From NCBI GenBank assembly GCA_022819745.1, contig JAJEGS010000035.1, positions 124,001 to 188,000 on the forward strand: a stretch of DNA of 64,000 nucleotides. The letters are read 5' to 3'. Made by a program: the position numbers and the translations under genes. Every line of letters starts with the position of its first letter. The first letter of the stretch is position 1. The DNA is from Candidatus Latescibacterota bacterium. GTDB lineage: Bacteria; Latescibacterota; UBA2968; UBA8231. The notes under the pieces were generated by a model. The model was not told the DNA's origin. It worked only from the letters and a program-made list of their open reading frames with translations, and did no database searches. Below, in pieces: positions 9,565 to 18,600 of this stretch.

Positions 9565-10725
9565 ATGAGCGGCGACTTTGATCTCATCATCCAAGGAGGG
9601 CATCTCATTGATCCCAAAAACGACCTCGACGGACCAGCCGATATTGCCATCAAGGACGGGCTAGTCGCTGCGGTCGCCGATCGAATTGAGCCGAGTTCGG
9701 CAAAGGTTATCAATGTGTCCGGTCTCTATGTCACCCCAGGCTTAATCGATATCCATGTCCACGTCTATGGGGGGTATGGAGGCTGGCTTTTCCCCGACCA
9801 GCACTCCCTGCCCTACGGTGTAACTACCGTAGTAGATACAGGCGGTGCTGGATGGAAGGATATGGCCGACTTTAAGCGCACCATCATCGATCCCGCCCAG
9901 ACCCGCGTCTTGGCCTTTGTCAATATCGTCGGCGCTGGCATGATCGGTGCTCCCGAACAAGACATCAGCGAAATGGACCCCGCGCTCTGCGCCGCGGCGA
10001 TTGAGCAGTACCGCGAGCACGTCGTCGGGGCCAAGTCGGCCCACTTCGGTGGCCCGGGTTGGGAATCGGCTGGCGGCGCGATCGAAGCAGCGCGGCAGAG
10101 CGATTCCATCGCCATGATTGACTTCGCCCCTCAGCCCACTCGCTCGTACGAGGAACTGCTCGAGCGCATGAGCCCGGGAGACATCCATACGCACCTCTAC
10201 GCCGCCCACATCCCCCTGCTCGACGAGGGCAAAAAAGTCGCAGACTACGTGCGTCGAGCCCGACAGCGCGGCATCATTTTTGACACGGGGCACGGCGGCG
10301 GCTCCTTTTGGTTTCGCATTGCCGTGCCTGCCATGGCCCAGAATTTCCCCCCAGATACCATCAGCACGGATCTCCACAAGTCCAGTCGCATGCTGCCCAA
10401 CGCCACCATGCCCATAACTATGTCCAAATTCCTGAACCTCGGCATGTCTCTCCAAGAGGTCGTCTATCGCTCGACACACAGACCAGCCGAGGTAATCAGG
10501 CACCCCCAGCTAGGTCACCTAAGTATCGGAGCCGAAGCCGACCTAGCGGCTTTCGCCCTGCACGAAGGAGATTTTGCCTTTGTTGATTCGGGCCGGGCGC
10601 GTATGCTGGGTCGGCAAAAACTCGAATGCGAGCTAACGTTGAGAACGGGCCAAGTGGTCTGGGATTTAAATGGCCGTAGCTTAGTGGATTGGGACGAGGC
10701 TGGCGAATACCGCCGCCTCGCTTAA
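9565..10725 (+). CDS. Amidohydrolase/deacetylase family metallohydrolase
   Basis: A 386-residue dihydroorotase-like metal-dependent hydrolase. The first metal site is His64-x-His66 (DIHVHVYGG), a probable carboxylated bridging lysine is in VVGAKSAHF, and further histidines are in HTHLYAAH and DTGHGGGSF, with the catalytic Asp in STDLHKSS. The fold starts and ends with the beta-sandwich segments usual for this superfamily (LIIQGGHLIDP and ADLAAFALHEGDF). Family members deacetylate or deamidate small N-substituted amino acids or sugars; the substrate is unknown. AAAGGA precedes the ATG. The gene appears monocistronic. Confidence 0.8.
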   Translation: MSGDFDLIIQGGHLIDPKNDLDGPADIAIKDGLVAAVADRIEPSSAKVINVSGLYVTPGLIDIHVHVYGGYGGWLFPDQHSLPYGVTTVVDTGGAGWKDMADFKRTIIDPAQTRVLAFVNIVGAGMIGAPEQDISEMDPALCAAAIEQYREHVVGAKSAHFGGPGWESAGGAIEAARQSDSIAMIDFAPQPTRSYEELLERMSPGDIHTHLYAAHIPLLDEGKKVADYVRRARQRGIIFDTGHGGGSFWFRIAVPAMAQNFPPDTISTDLHKSSRMLPNATMPITMSKFLNLGMSLQEVVYRSTHRPAEVIRHPQLGHLSIGAEADLAAFALHEGDFAFVDSGRARMLGRQKLECELTLRTGQVVWDLNGRSLVDWDEAGEYRRLA

Positions 10726-10751
10726 AACATGCAAACCCCCTTGCAAACGAC

Positions 10752-10780
10752 TTGACGCGGCGCTGCTCCTTATGTATAAT
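10752..10780 (+). promoter_or_regulatory. Strong sigma-70-type promoter of the sigma factor gene
   Basis: TTGACG, a 17-base spacer, then a perfect TATAAT. Transcription would begin near 10787, giving a leader of about 114 bases before the sigma factor start codon at 10901. An in-frame ATG at 10772 lies inside this promoter and so cannot be the translation start. Confidence 0.75.
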
Positions 10781-10900
10781 CAGTTAGTTTCGCCAATACT
10801 TATTCTACGCTTACCATATGCACCAAGGTATTTAGTGCTGTGGCGAAGGGAAAAACCTGACGGGCAGGTAGCCCTTTATACGTCAAAGATGAGAGGCTCT

Positions 10901-11749
10901 ATGCACAATCTGCACGACGAAGAAAACACCCTGAGACTCTATTTCGACGATATTGCTGAGTCCACGCCCCTTTCGAGAGAACGCGAAGTAGAACTGGCCG
11001 ACCGCATCAAAAATGGCGATATGAACGCTCGCGAAGAAATGATCAGTGCCAATTTGAGGTTTGTCGTCGATGTCGCCAAGAAGTACCAAAACCGCGGGTT
11101 GTCTCTATCCGACCTGATTAGCGCCGGCAATCTCGGCCTCATAACAGCGGCCGACCGCTTCGATGGCACCAAGGGCTACAAGTTTATTTCATACGCGGTT
11201 TGGTGGATACGCCAGTCCATTCTCCAAACCCTCGCCGAGCACGTGCGCACCGTGCGCCTTCCTCTCAACAAGGTCAGTTTACTCAAGGATATTTCCAAAG
11301 CCTCGCGCAAATTGGGGCAGCATCGAGCCAGTGAGCCTGACATAGAGGAAATCGCCGCTGAACTCGAAGTCCCGGCCGAAGAGGTCCTAGAGACTATTCT
11401 CAGCGCCCGTGCCGTATGTTCGCTCGATGAATCCTTCACCGACGACGACGAGCGCAGCCTGCTCAACACCTTGGCCGACAACACGGCCGCAGCCCCAGAT
11501 GCCGATATCCTGAGCGAATCGGCCCGGGAGCAGCTCGAGACGGCCTTGGAAACCCTTGAGGAGCGCGAATTGCGCATTATCAGGCTCTATTTTGGCCTCG
11601 ACGGCAATGAGGCCCTGACGCTCGAAGAAATCGGCGACATGATGAATCTCACGCGCGAGCGCATCCGCCAGCTCAAAGAGCGGGCGCTCAGCAAGCTGCG
11701 CCATCCTTCGCGGCACCAGGTGCTTAAAACGCTAGCTAGCGGCACCTGA
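10901..11749 (+). CDS. RNA polymerase sigma-70 factor (RpoD/RpoS-like, no region 1.1)
   Basis: A 282-residue sigma factor that directs RNA polymerase to -10/-35 promoters. It starts with region 1.2 (LRLYFDDIAESTPLSREREVELA). Region 2 is almost canonical (ANLRFVVDVAKKYQNRGL, then GNLGLITAADRFD and FISYAVWWIRQSI), followed by region 3, and region 4.2 ends TLEEIGDMMNLTRERIRQ. It lacks the long acidic region 1.1 of large primary sigmas, so it resembles compact SigA or RpoS-like group 2 factors. The ATG has GAGAGG four bases upstream. A tRNA-Tyr gene follows ten bases after the stop. Confidence 0.9.
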   Translation: MHNLHDEENTLRLYFDDIAESTPLSREREVELADRIKNGDMNAREEMISANLRFVVDVAKKYQNRGLSLSDLISAGNLGLITAADRFDGTKGYKFISYAVWWIRQSILQTLAEHVRTVRLPLNKVSLLKDISKASRKLGQHRASEPDIEEIAAELEVPAEEVLETILSARAVCSLDESFTDDDERSLLNTLADNTAAAPDADILSESAREQLETALETLEERELRIIRLYFGLDGNEALTLEEIGDMMNLTRERIRQLKERALSKLRHPSRHQVLKTLASGT

Positions 11750-11758
11750 AAATTCGCC

Positions 11759-11844
11759 GGGGGGATACCGAAGCGGTCAAACGGGGCAGACTGTAAATCT
11801 GTTGGCTTATGCCTTCGTAGGTTCGAATCCTGCTCCCCCCACCA
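11759..11844 (+). tRNA. tRNA-Tyr (GTA)
   Basis: The acceptor arm GGGGGGA pairs with TCCCCCC at 11834-11840, followed by A73 and an encoded CCA. The anticodon loop contains CTGTAAA, giving anticodon GTA. The T arm is GTAGG-TTCGAAT-CCTGC. The length of 86 bases with a long variable arm is right for bacterial tRNA-Tyr. Confidence 0.95.
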
Positions 11845-11849
11845 ATAAT

Positions 11850-11887
11850 AAAAAAGGCCGTTCCTTACTGGGAACGGCCTTTTTTTC
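11850..11887 (+). terminator. Bidirectional intrinsic terminator
   Basis: Stem GGCCGTTCC / GGAACGGCC with a six-base loop is extended by A5-6 on the left and T7 on the right. It ends the sigma factor/tRNA-Tyr transcript and, read from the other strand, the hemW-lepA transcript. Confidence 0.9.
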
Positions 11888-11907
11888 TTGCAATATACAA
11901 GCGCGTC

Positions 11908-13038
11908 CTATTGCCCCTCTTCCACGATCCGGTCCAGTTCGACACTCAAGGCGTCAGCCAGCAAAAATCCCGCCCGAGTCAAACGCAATCTCTGGCCTTC
12001 GAGCTCGGCGTATCCAACTTTCTCCAGTTCGGCAAAGCGCTTGCTGCTCTGCACGCGACCAACCTCTTCTTCAGTCAGTTCAACCCCCTCTATGGTGCGC
12101 AAACCCATCCATAGATATTCTCTGCGGGCCATGTCCGGGACTATGGTTTCCTCCCCTGCACACGGCGACCGGCCTTGGGCCATAGCGTCAAGATAAGCAT
12201 TGAGATCACGTGTATTCCAAAATCGCTTTCCGCCGATAAAGCTATGCGCTCCAAGACCAACACCTAAGTAAGGAATACCTGTCCAGTAGCCCCAGTTGTG
12301 GCGCGAGCGGTAGCCACTCCGAGCGTAGTTTGAAATCTCGTAGTGCTCGTAGCCAGCCGCTACCAACTGCGCATCGGTCCATTCCAAGGTGTGAGCCTGC
12401 CTGTCGTCCGCGACAGGTTCTAACAGCCCCTGACGCTGTCGTTGGGCGAAGATCGTGCCTTCTTCAATGGTAAGGCTATAGACCGAAAGGTGCTCTGGGG
12501 CCAAGGCGATAGCCCGCTTGACGCTAAAGTGCCAATCGGCCTCCGATGCTCTAGGTACATTGGCTACCAAGTCTAAACTCACATTGGTAAATCCAGCCGC
12601 TCTGGCCGATGCATACGCCCTTTCGACATCGGCTGCGCTATGTTGCCGACCTAAGTGACGCAGATCGGCATCGCGAAAAGCCTGCACACCAATGCTGATG
12701 CGGTTGAACCCTAGAGCCTTTAGCCTTGCGAATTTCTCGCGGTCAACGGTCCCGGGGTTGACTTCAATAGAAATTTCCGCGTCTGGGTGTAGCCCCAAAT
12801 ACCGCTGAGCTGCCTCGAGCATTTGCCCAATAAACACAGGCGCGACTTGGCTGGGGGTGCCTCCGCCCAAGAACACGGTCTCCACCGGCCCCGACAAATA
12901 GGCCCAAGACTCAATTTCTCGGCAGACTGCTCCGGCATATAGGCCATGGTGTTCTGCTTGGCCAACAACCGTAGCAAAGGCGCAGTAGGGGCAGCGTTGG
13001 GGGCAAAACGGCACGTGGATATAGAGGCCCAACGCCAT
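11908..13038 (-). CDS. hemW: Radical SAM heme chaperone HemW
   Basis: A 376-residue radical SAM protein related to oxygen-independent coproporphyrinogen oxidase. The cluster-binding cysteines are Cys12, Cys16 and Cys19 (HVPFCPQRCPYCAF), with no fourth cysteine directly after as in true HemN, which favours HemW. The GGGTPS motif and the C-terminal HemN domain (YLWMGLRTIEGV) are present. HemW binds haem and delivers it to membrane proteins. It lies 59 bases behind lepA; lepA-hemW adjacency is common in bacteria. The binding site before the ATG is weak. Confidence 0.9.
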   Translation of the reverse strand: MALGLYIHVPFCPQRCPYCAFATVVGQAEHHGLYAGAVCREIESWAYLSGPVETVFLGGGTPSQVAPVFIGQMLEAAQRYLGLHPDAEISIEVNPGTVDREKFARLKALGFNRISIGVQAFRDADLRHLGRQHSAADVERAYASARAAGFTNVSLDLVANVPRASEADWHFSVKRAIALAPEHLSVYSLTIEEGTIFAQRQRQGLLEPVADDRQAHTLEWTDAQLVAAGYEHYEISNYARSGYRSRHNWGYWTGIPYLGVGLGAHSFIGGKRFWNTRDLNAYLDAMAQGRSPCAGEETIVPDMARREYLWMGLRTIEGVELTEEEVGRVQSSKRFAELEKVGYAELEGQRLRLTRAGFLLADALSVELDRIVEEGQ

Positions 13039-13097
13039 TATTCACTTTTTCGGGATTAGGGGACGCAGGGTTGGCCAGTACGCCTCTTGCTCATAAA

Positions 13098-14894
13098 TCA
13101 GGCTTCCATCTTGAGCGCAGCCAAAAACGCTTCCTGGGGAATTTCCACCTTCCCAAACTGCTTCATGCGTTTTTTGCCTTCCTTCTGTCTTTCGAGCAAT
13201 TTGCGCTTGCGGGTCACGTCGCCGCCATAGCACTTGGCCGTCACATTTTTGCGGAACGGCTTGACCACTTCGCGAGCGATAACCTTACTTCCTATCGCTC
13301 CTTGGATGACCACCTCGAACATCTGCCGTGGGATCAGCTCCTTGAGCTTTGTACAGAGCTGCCGGCCCCACTCATAGGCTTTGTCGCGATGAATGATCAC
13401 CGAGAGCGCGTCCATCGGCTCGCCATTGATCATAATGTCGAGCCTAGATAATAACCCGGCTCGCATCTCTAGATGCTCGTAATCGAATGACGCATAGCCC
13501 CGCGACACCGACTTGAGGCGATCATAGAAGTCAATCACGACTTCGGCCAAAGGCATCTCAAAGCTCAGGATAGCCCGGCTGCCGTCGAGATACTCAGTAT
13601 TGCGGTAGCTCCCGCGTCGCTCGGTGCAGATTTTCATCACGGCACCAATATAATCCCTCGGCACCAAGATCTGGACGGCGAGAATCGGCTCTCGCACCTC
13701 ATCGATCTCAGTAGCAGGCGGCAACAAAGAGGGATTGTCAACATCCATCAGTTCCCCATCCTTGGTCAGAATCTCGTAGAGCACATTGGGCAGAGTCGTG
13801 ATGATCTCGACCTGATACTCTCGGTCGAGGCGCTCCTGGACGATCTCCATGTGTAGCAGGCCTAGGAAGCCACAGCGAAAACCAAAGCCCAACGCTGGCG
13901 AGGTCTCCGGCTCATAGGAGAACGCGGCGTCGTTGAGCTTGAGCCGCTCTAAAGCGTCGCGCAGCACTTCGTATTCCTCTGGAATAACGGGATAGAGGCC
14001 GCTAAAAACCATAGGTTTGAGCGGCTGGTATCCAGGCAACGGCTCTACTTCCGCCTCCGCATCGACGACCGTATCACCGACGTGAGCCTCGGCCAACTCT
14101 TTGATTCCAGCGATGAAATAGCCGACTTCTCCAGTCTCAAGTGTTTGGGCCGGCACCCGATTTAAGACCAAGTGGCCGACTTCTTCGACTTCGTAGAGCC
14201 GTCCGGTCGAGTGGAAGCGAATTTTCTGCCCTTTGTGGACGCGTCCATCAACGACTCGGATAAAGCAAATTACGCCTCGGTACTGGTCGTAGAGCGAGTC
14301 AAAAACCAGTCCCCGCAACGGCTCTTGCTGCTGCCCAGTCGGCGGAGGTATGCGGTCGGCAATGGCTTCCATCACCTCCTCGACCCCAACCCCCTCCTTG
14401 GCGCTGATTTGCAAAATATCCTCGACTTCACCCCCTAGCAGATCGAGCACCTGCTGCTGTACCGCCGCGACTTGGGCAGCGGGCATGTCAATTTTGTTGA
14501 GCACCGGGATAACGACCAAGTCGCTGTTTAGCGCCAACAGCAAATTGCTCACGGTCTGGGCTTCCACGCCCTGTGTGGCATCGACGACCAAGATCGCCCC
14601 TTCGCAGGCGGCCAAACTACGCGACACCTCATAGGTAAAATCCACGTGTCCCGGCGTGTCGATCAAGTTGAATTGGTAAATACTACCGTCGGCTACCTGA
14701 TAGTGCATTCGCACGGCGTGAGCTTTGATTGTAATGCCCCGCTCGCGCTCTAAATCCATGCTGTCGAGGACCTGCTCCTGCATCTGCTTGGCCGTCAGGG
14801 TCGCAGTTTTTTCAAGCAGGCGGTCCGCTAGCGTTGATTTGCCGTGATCAATGTGAGCAATAATGGAGAAATTGCGAATCTGTGATGTATTCAT
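13098..14894 (-). CDS. lepA: Elongation factor 4 (LepA)
   Basis: A 598-residue ribosomal back-translocase GTPase, of the exact length expected. G1 is AHIDHGKST, the switch region RERGITIKAHAVRM, G3 DTPGH, and G4 NKID. EF-G-like domains II, III and V follow, then the LepA-specific C-terminal domain ending with GGDVTRKRKLLERQKEGKKR. It works on stalled or mis-translocated ribosomes at the membrane. It is transcribed with hemW downstream and possibly with the sulfotransferase-like gene 41 bases upstream. Confidence 0.95.
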   Translation of the reverse strand: MNTSQIRNFSIIAHIDHGKSTLADRLLEKTATLTAKQMQEQVLDSMDLERERGITIKAHAVRMHYQVADGSIYQFNLIDTPGHVDFTYEVSRSLAACEGAILVVDATQGVEAQTVSNLLLALNSDLVVIPVLNKIDMPAAQVAAVQQQVLDLLGGEVEDILQISAKEGVGVEEVMEAIADRIPPPTGQQQEPLRGLVFDSLYDQYRGVICFIRVVDGRVHKGQKIRFHSTGRLYEVEEVGHLVLNRVPAQTLETGEVGYFIAGIKELAEAHVGDTVVDAEAEVEPLPGYQPLKPMVFSGLYPVIPEEYEVLRDALERLKLNDAAFSYEPETSPALGFGFRCGFLGLLHMEIVQERLDREYQVEIITTLPNVLYEILTKDGELMDVDNPSLLPPATEIDEVREPILAVQILVPRDYIGAVMKICTERRGSYRNTEYLDGSRAILSFEMPLAEVVIDFYDRLKSVSRGYASFDYEHLEMRAGLLSRLDIMINGEPMDALSVIIHRDKAYEWGRQLCTKLKELIPRQMFEVVIQGAIGSKVIAREVVKPFRKNVTAKCYGGDVTRKRKLLERQKEGKKRMKQFGKVEIPQEAFLAALKMEA

Positions 14895-14935
14895 ACAGTT
14901 GTTGGTAAGGTTAGTGCGAAGGACTCGGCAAGTGG

Positions 14936-15583
14936 TCAGGATATGCGCTGGCGGTATAGGCTCTCATCGACCACGCTCGCCATTTGCCGCACATCTAAGG
15001 GGCGGGCGAGAAAGGCCTTGATTTCGTGGCTTGCGGCAAACGGATCGCGCAAAACAGCGGCGTAGTTGACATAAAGCACCTCCATCTGCGGGTGCTCGGC
15101 CAACCACTGTTGCACTGCACTCAAGTGCCGACCGAAGGCATCGGCCATCGCGGCGTCGGAGCCTGGGTCGCAGGGCTGTCCGCGCCGCGCTAGCATCGCC
15201 CGCTGCGACGCTAAAATCTCGTCCATTTTCCGGAGGGTGAATACGATTTTATACGACTTATGGAGCGGCAATTGGTCAAGCAGTTGGGATATGACCTTGA
15301 CGGCTTTACCCGCCGCCGCTTCGAGCCATGTGGCATCTTGTTCTAGCTGCTTGGCCTTCTCGAATTCGTAGTATCCCCCGGGATTGTCGGCGTCGGCCTC
15401 GCGGATACCGTCTGTTAAGGGCGGCAAGCCGCCCGCGGCCAACATCTTCATCAGCATCGAGGTACCAGAACGAGGCAGACCAGACACAATAGTTATGTAC
15501 TCGTCCGGCTGTGGAAGTAAGGTGGTATAAGAAGACAAAGTAGAGAAAGGCGGACCACAGCATGATACGACACACGCTTCCAA
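14936..15583 (-). CDS. Sulfotransferase-like P-loop protein
   Basis: A protein of at most 215 residues with the 5'-phosphosulfate-binding loop of sulfotransferases (IVSGLPRSGTSMLM). A later FTLRKMDEILASQ with the conserved Arg resembles the 3'-phosphate site (PSB-3'), as in Sulfotransfer_3 family proteins. These move sulfate from PAPS to a carbohydrate or small molecule, though many bacterial members are uncharacterised. The start is uncertain: the most upstream in-frame codon is a TTG lying within a 17-base inverted repeat and lacking a binding site. The conserved part begins only about 30 residues later, so a shorter protein is likely. Confidence 0.65.
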   Translation of the reverse strand: MEACVVSCCGPPFSTLSSYTTLLPQPDEYITIVSGLPRSGTSMLMKMLAAGGLPPLTDGIREADADNPGGYYEFEKAKQLEQDATWLEAAAGKAVKVISQLLDQLPLHKSYKIVFTLRKMDEILASQRAMLARRGQPCDPGSDAAMADAFGRHLSAVQQWLAEHPQMEVLYVNYAAVLRDPFAASHEIKAFLARPLDVRQMASVVDESLYRQRIS

Positions 15584-15617
15584 AGCCTAGCTCCGGAAGC
15601 GTGTGTCGTATACTGTG
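15556..15617. repeat. Long inverted repeat (17-bp perfect arms)
   Basis: Arms at 15565-15581 and 15595-15611 are perfectly complementary over 17 bases with a 13-base loop. A flanking CACAG / CTGTG pair extends the stem past a small bulge. It lies between the autotransporter stop and the sulfotransferase-like gene. It could end or stabilise the autotransporter mRNA, but no clear U-run follows. Confidence 0.75.
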
Positions 15618-15636
15618 CTACATGTGTATGAATCAA

Positions 15637-18600
15637 TTAAAAGACCAGACGCCCACGCAACAGAAGTCCATGCGAGGCACCCGCCATGCGCTGCCAGCGC
15701 GAACTCTCGAGGCTCACTGACATCGACGAGTCCACCTCAAAGCGCGTACCTAAGCGCAACTGTAGGCGCTCTGGTGCTTGCGTCATCCCGCTGTATACAG
15801 TGTATACTCCCCGACCGCCAAGTGCGGCTAAACCGTAGCCGACCTCGGCTCTGAGCTGGCCTTGCGCGTTCGCAACACCCCGGTCCGCTATCTCGGCTAC
15901 GCTGCGTTCCCATAGCGTCAGGCTGTTAGCCTGCGTGCCGTAGGTCGGCATCACCCGCAACGACAACCCCCGACCACCGGTGCTAGCCGAGCGCTGGAGC
16001 AGCAGATGCGCACCCCATTCTCTGTACTCGACCGCGTCGTCGCCGTCACTTACCAGACTCCGCGCCATAGCTTCCAGCGTGAAGCCACCGCCCTCATAGC
16101 GCAGGCCACCGCCAACTTCTACGCCGGCCCCGGTCAGTCCGTCGCCGCCATCTTGGCGTAGAGCAACCTCTAACTCGGGTGTCACCTGCCCATCCATACC
16201 TGCTTCGTAAGCATGGGAGGCTTTGAGTGCCAGCCTCAAGCGGTTAGCACTCACGGTCTGTTCGGCGATCCGGTTTCCTTGTCCATTCTCGACTGCTCCA
16301 CCCTCGACTTCGACCTGTGCTACAGTAGCAGCAGCCTTGAGCCGCAACTGAGTCGGCCCACTGGCGAGCAAATCACCGCTAGCCCCTACGCTTGCAGTCC
16401 GCAGCGATGTATCGCTCGACTGCTGGCCTACGGTTCCCTGTTGGTCGTCAATATCGAGGTTGCCGCGTCCTAAGCCCGCCGTCAACCATACCCCCAACCG
16501 CCCTGGCGAGAACCCGACGTACGGATGCAGACTCAACATGCGAGTCTCATAGGTACCGTCGACTCGCTCTTCGCCGAGCAACGGGGCGGTATAATCGAAC
16601 GATCCTTGGGCCCACGACAGCGCCAAACCGGTTAGCATTTCGGCACCTGGCCGGGCGTCCAAACCAATCTGAGCACGGCTTAGGTTGCCCTCCCAATCCA
16701 GTGAACCGTCGTCGCTAGACATTTGACCGTAATCTCCCCGGCCCCAGAATGTAGGACTGCCGGGACAAAGAATACATCCTCTGCCAAAACCAAACGGCGC
16801 TGCAAAGGACGAGCCATTCATAACCTGTGCTAGATTGACCGGACGATTCTCAAAGATCCGACCGGATTGAATCATGTCGTGGAGAGTGGACTCAGCGGCG
16901 AAGCGAAAAGACTTATTCACATCGCCGACTCTGTCCATATGCTCAAGGCGATTTTCGATGGCGCGATTCGTTCCATCGGCAATAGCCAGTGCGTACTTGG
17001 ACAAGATCTGTTCGTTGAGTTCCGCAAAACGGTCCGTAGCCGATTCTTCCACTCGAACCTCGAAGCTGAGGATAGCTGCGTCCTCAGCAGTCATATTGTC
17101 GTCGAAGTCGTGGGCCGTATACGTCAACGTATACGTTCCGACCTCCGTCGGTGTGCCCGAAAGCATCGGCGACATGGGGTTGGGGTCAAACGTCAGACCC
17201 GGCGGCACGTTATCTAGAGTATAAGTCAACTCGCCGAAATCGACCTCGCCGTCCGGATTTAGCGAGAGCAAGTTGCCGCCCGAAGCCAAGGGTAACACCA
17301 AGTCTTCAATCGCCTCACCATCTATGTACGTCTGATTGGCCACGTCCCCGCTAAAGCTGGGCGCGCCATCTACCGTTATGTGAAAGGTCAACTCAGCCGA
17401 ATCGCCATCTTGGTCTTCCACCTGGTAGATCAAGCGATACACGCCGGTGTCCGTCGGCGTGCCCGAAAGCGTCCGGGCTACAGCGTCGAAGCTCAGACCC
17501 GGCACATTCATATCTAAAGTATATGTCAAGTCGCCGTTGCCACCCGAAGCCGCTGGGAATTCCCACGGATCCATCGCCTCATTCTGACGCAAAATTCGAT
17601 CCTCAATGGTCGCGTCAAAAAAGGTAGGTGTACCGTCGACTGTCAGGAAAAAACTCAACTCAGCCGAATCGCCATCTTCATCTTCTACCCGGAAGGTCAA
17701 CGCATATCCCTCGGCAGGATGCGACACATTAAGCTCCGGCGTACCCGAAATCGTCCGAGCCTCGGCATCAAACACCAGACCCGGAGGCAGACTCTCCTCA
17801 TTCAAGCTATACGTCAACTGGCCGTTGCCGCCCAAAGCCGCAGGCAACTCCAACGAGGCCATCTCTTCCCCTTCAGGAACTCTCTGATTCGTAATAGATC
17901 CCTCAAAGAAGGGCATGGCATTCACCGAAATCGTGAAGGTCAACGGGGCTGGCTCTTCGCCATCGACATCCGCCACCCGATACGTCAACGCATACCCTTC
18001 GGGAGAATACGACACATTAGGCGACAACTCACCCGAAATCGTCCGAGACGTGGGATTAAACGCCAGACCCGGAGGCAACGCCCCATCCAAGAAATACGTC
18101 AACGCCACATTCCCTCCGACCGCCTCTGGCAACTCCAAGCTCACCGCATCGCCCGCCGCGTACTGCTGGTCTTCTACGACCTGATCGCCGAAGCTAGGTA
18201 TGCCATTCACCGCAATCGTGAAGCGCAACGTCACAGCATCGCCATCGACATCTGCCACCCCATACGTCAACGCATAGCCTTCGGCAACATATAAGTAATC
18301 GGCCGGCGGCGTACCCGAAATCGTCCGAGCCGCGCCATCAAACGAAAGACCCGCAGGTAACTCACCCTCCAAGGTATATGTCAACGCGCCATTCCCACCG
18401 ACTGCCTCTGGCAGACCTAAGCTCACTTCATTGCCCGCCTCGTATAGCTGATCGTCCACAACCTGAGCGTGGAAGCTGGGCATACCATGCACCACTATCG
18501 TGAACTCCAAGGCAGCAGGACCATCGCCATCCTGATCCGTCACCTGATACGTCAACGTATAGCCCTCGCTCTCAGCAGCATACGTCGCATCCGCCGACAG

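Noticed and set aside
10772..10900. An upstream in-frame ATG that would lengthen the sigma factor by 43 residues
   Set aside because: It lies between the -35 and -10 elements of a near-perfect promoter, and the extra residues do not look like sigma region 1.
15556..15617. Inverted repeat as an intrinsic terminator
   Set aside because: No convincing T-run follows on either strand, so I list it only as an inverted repeat.
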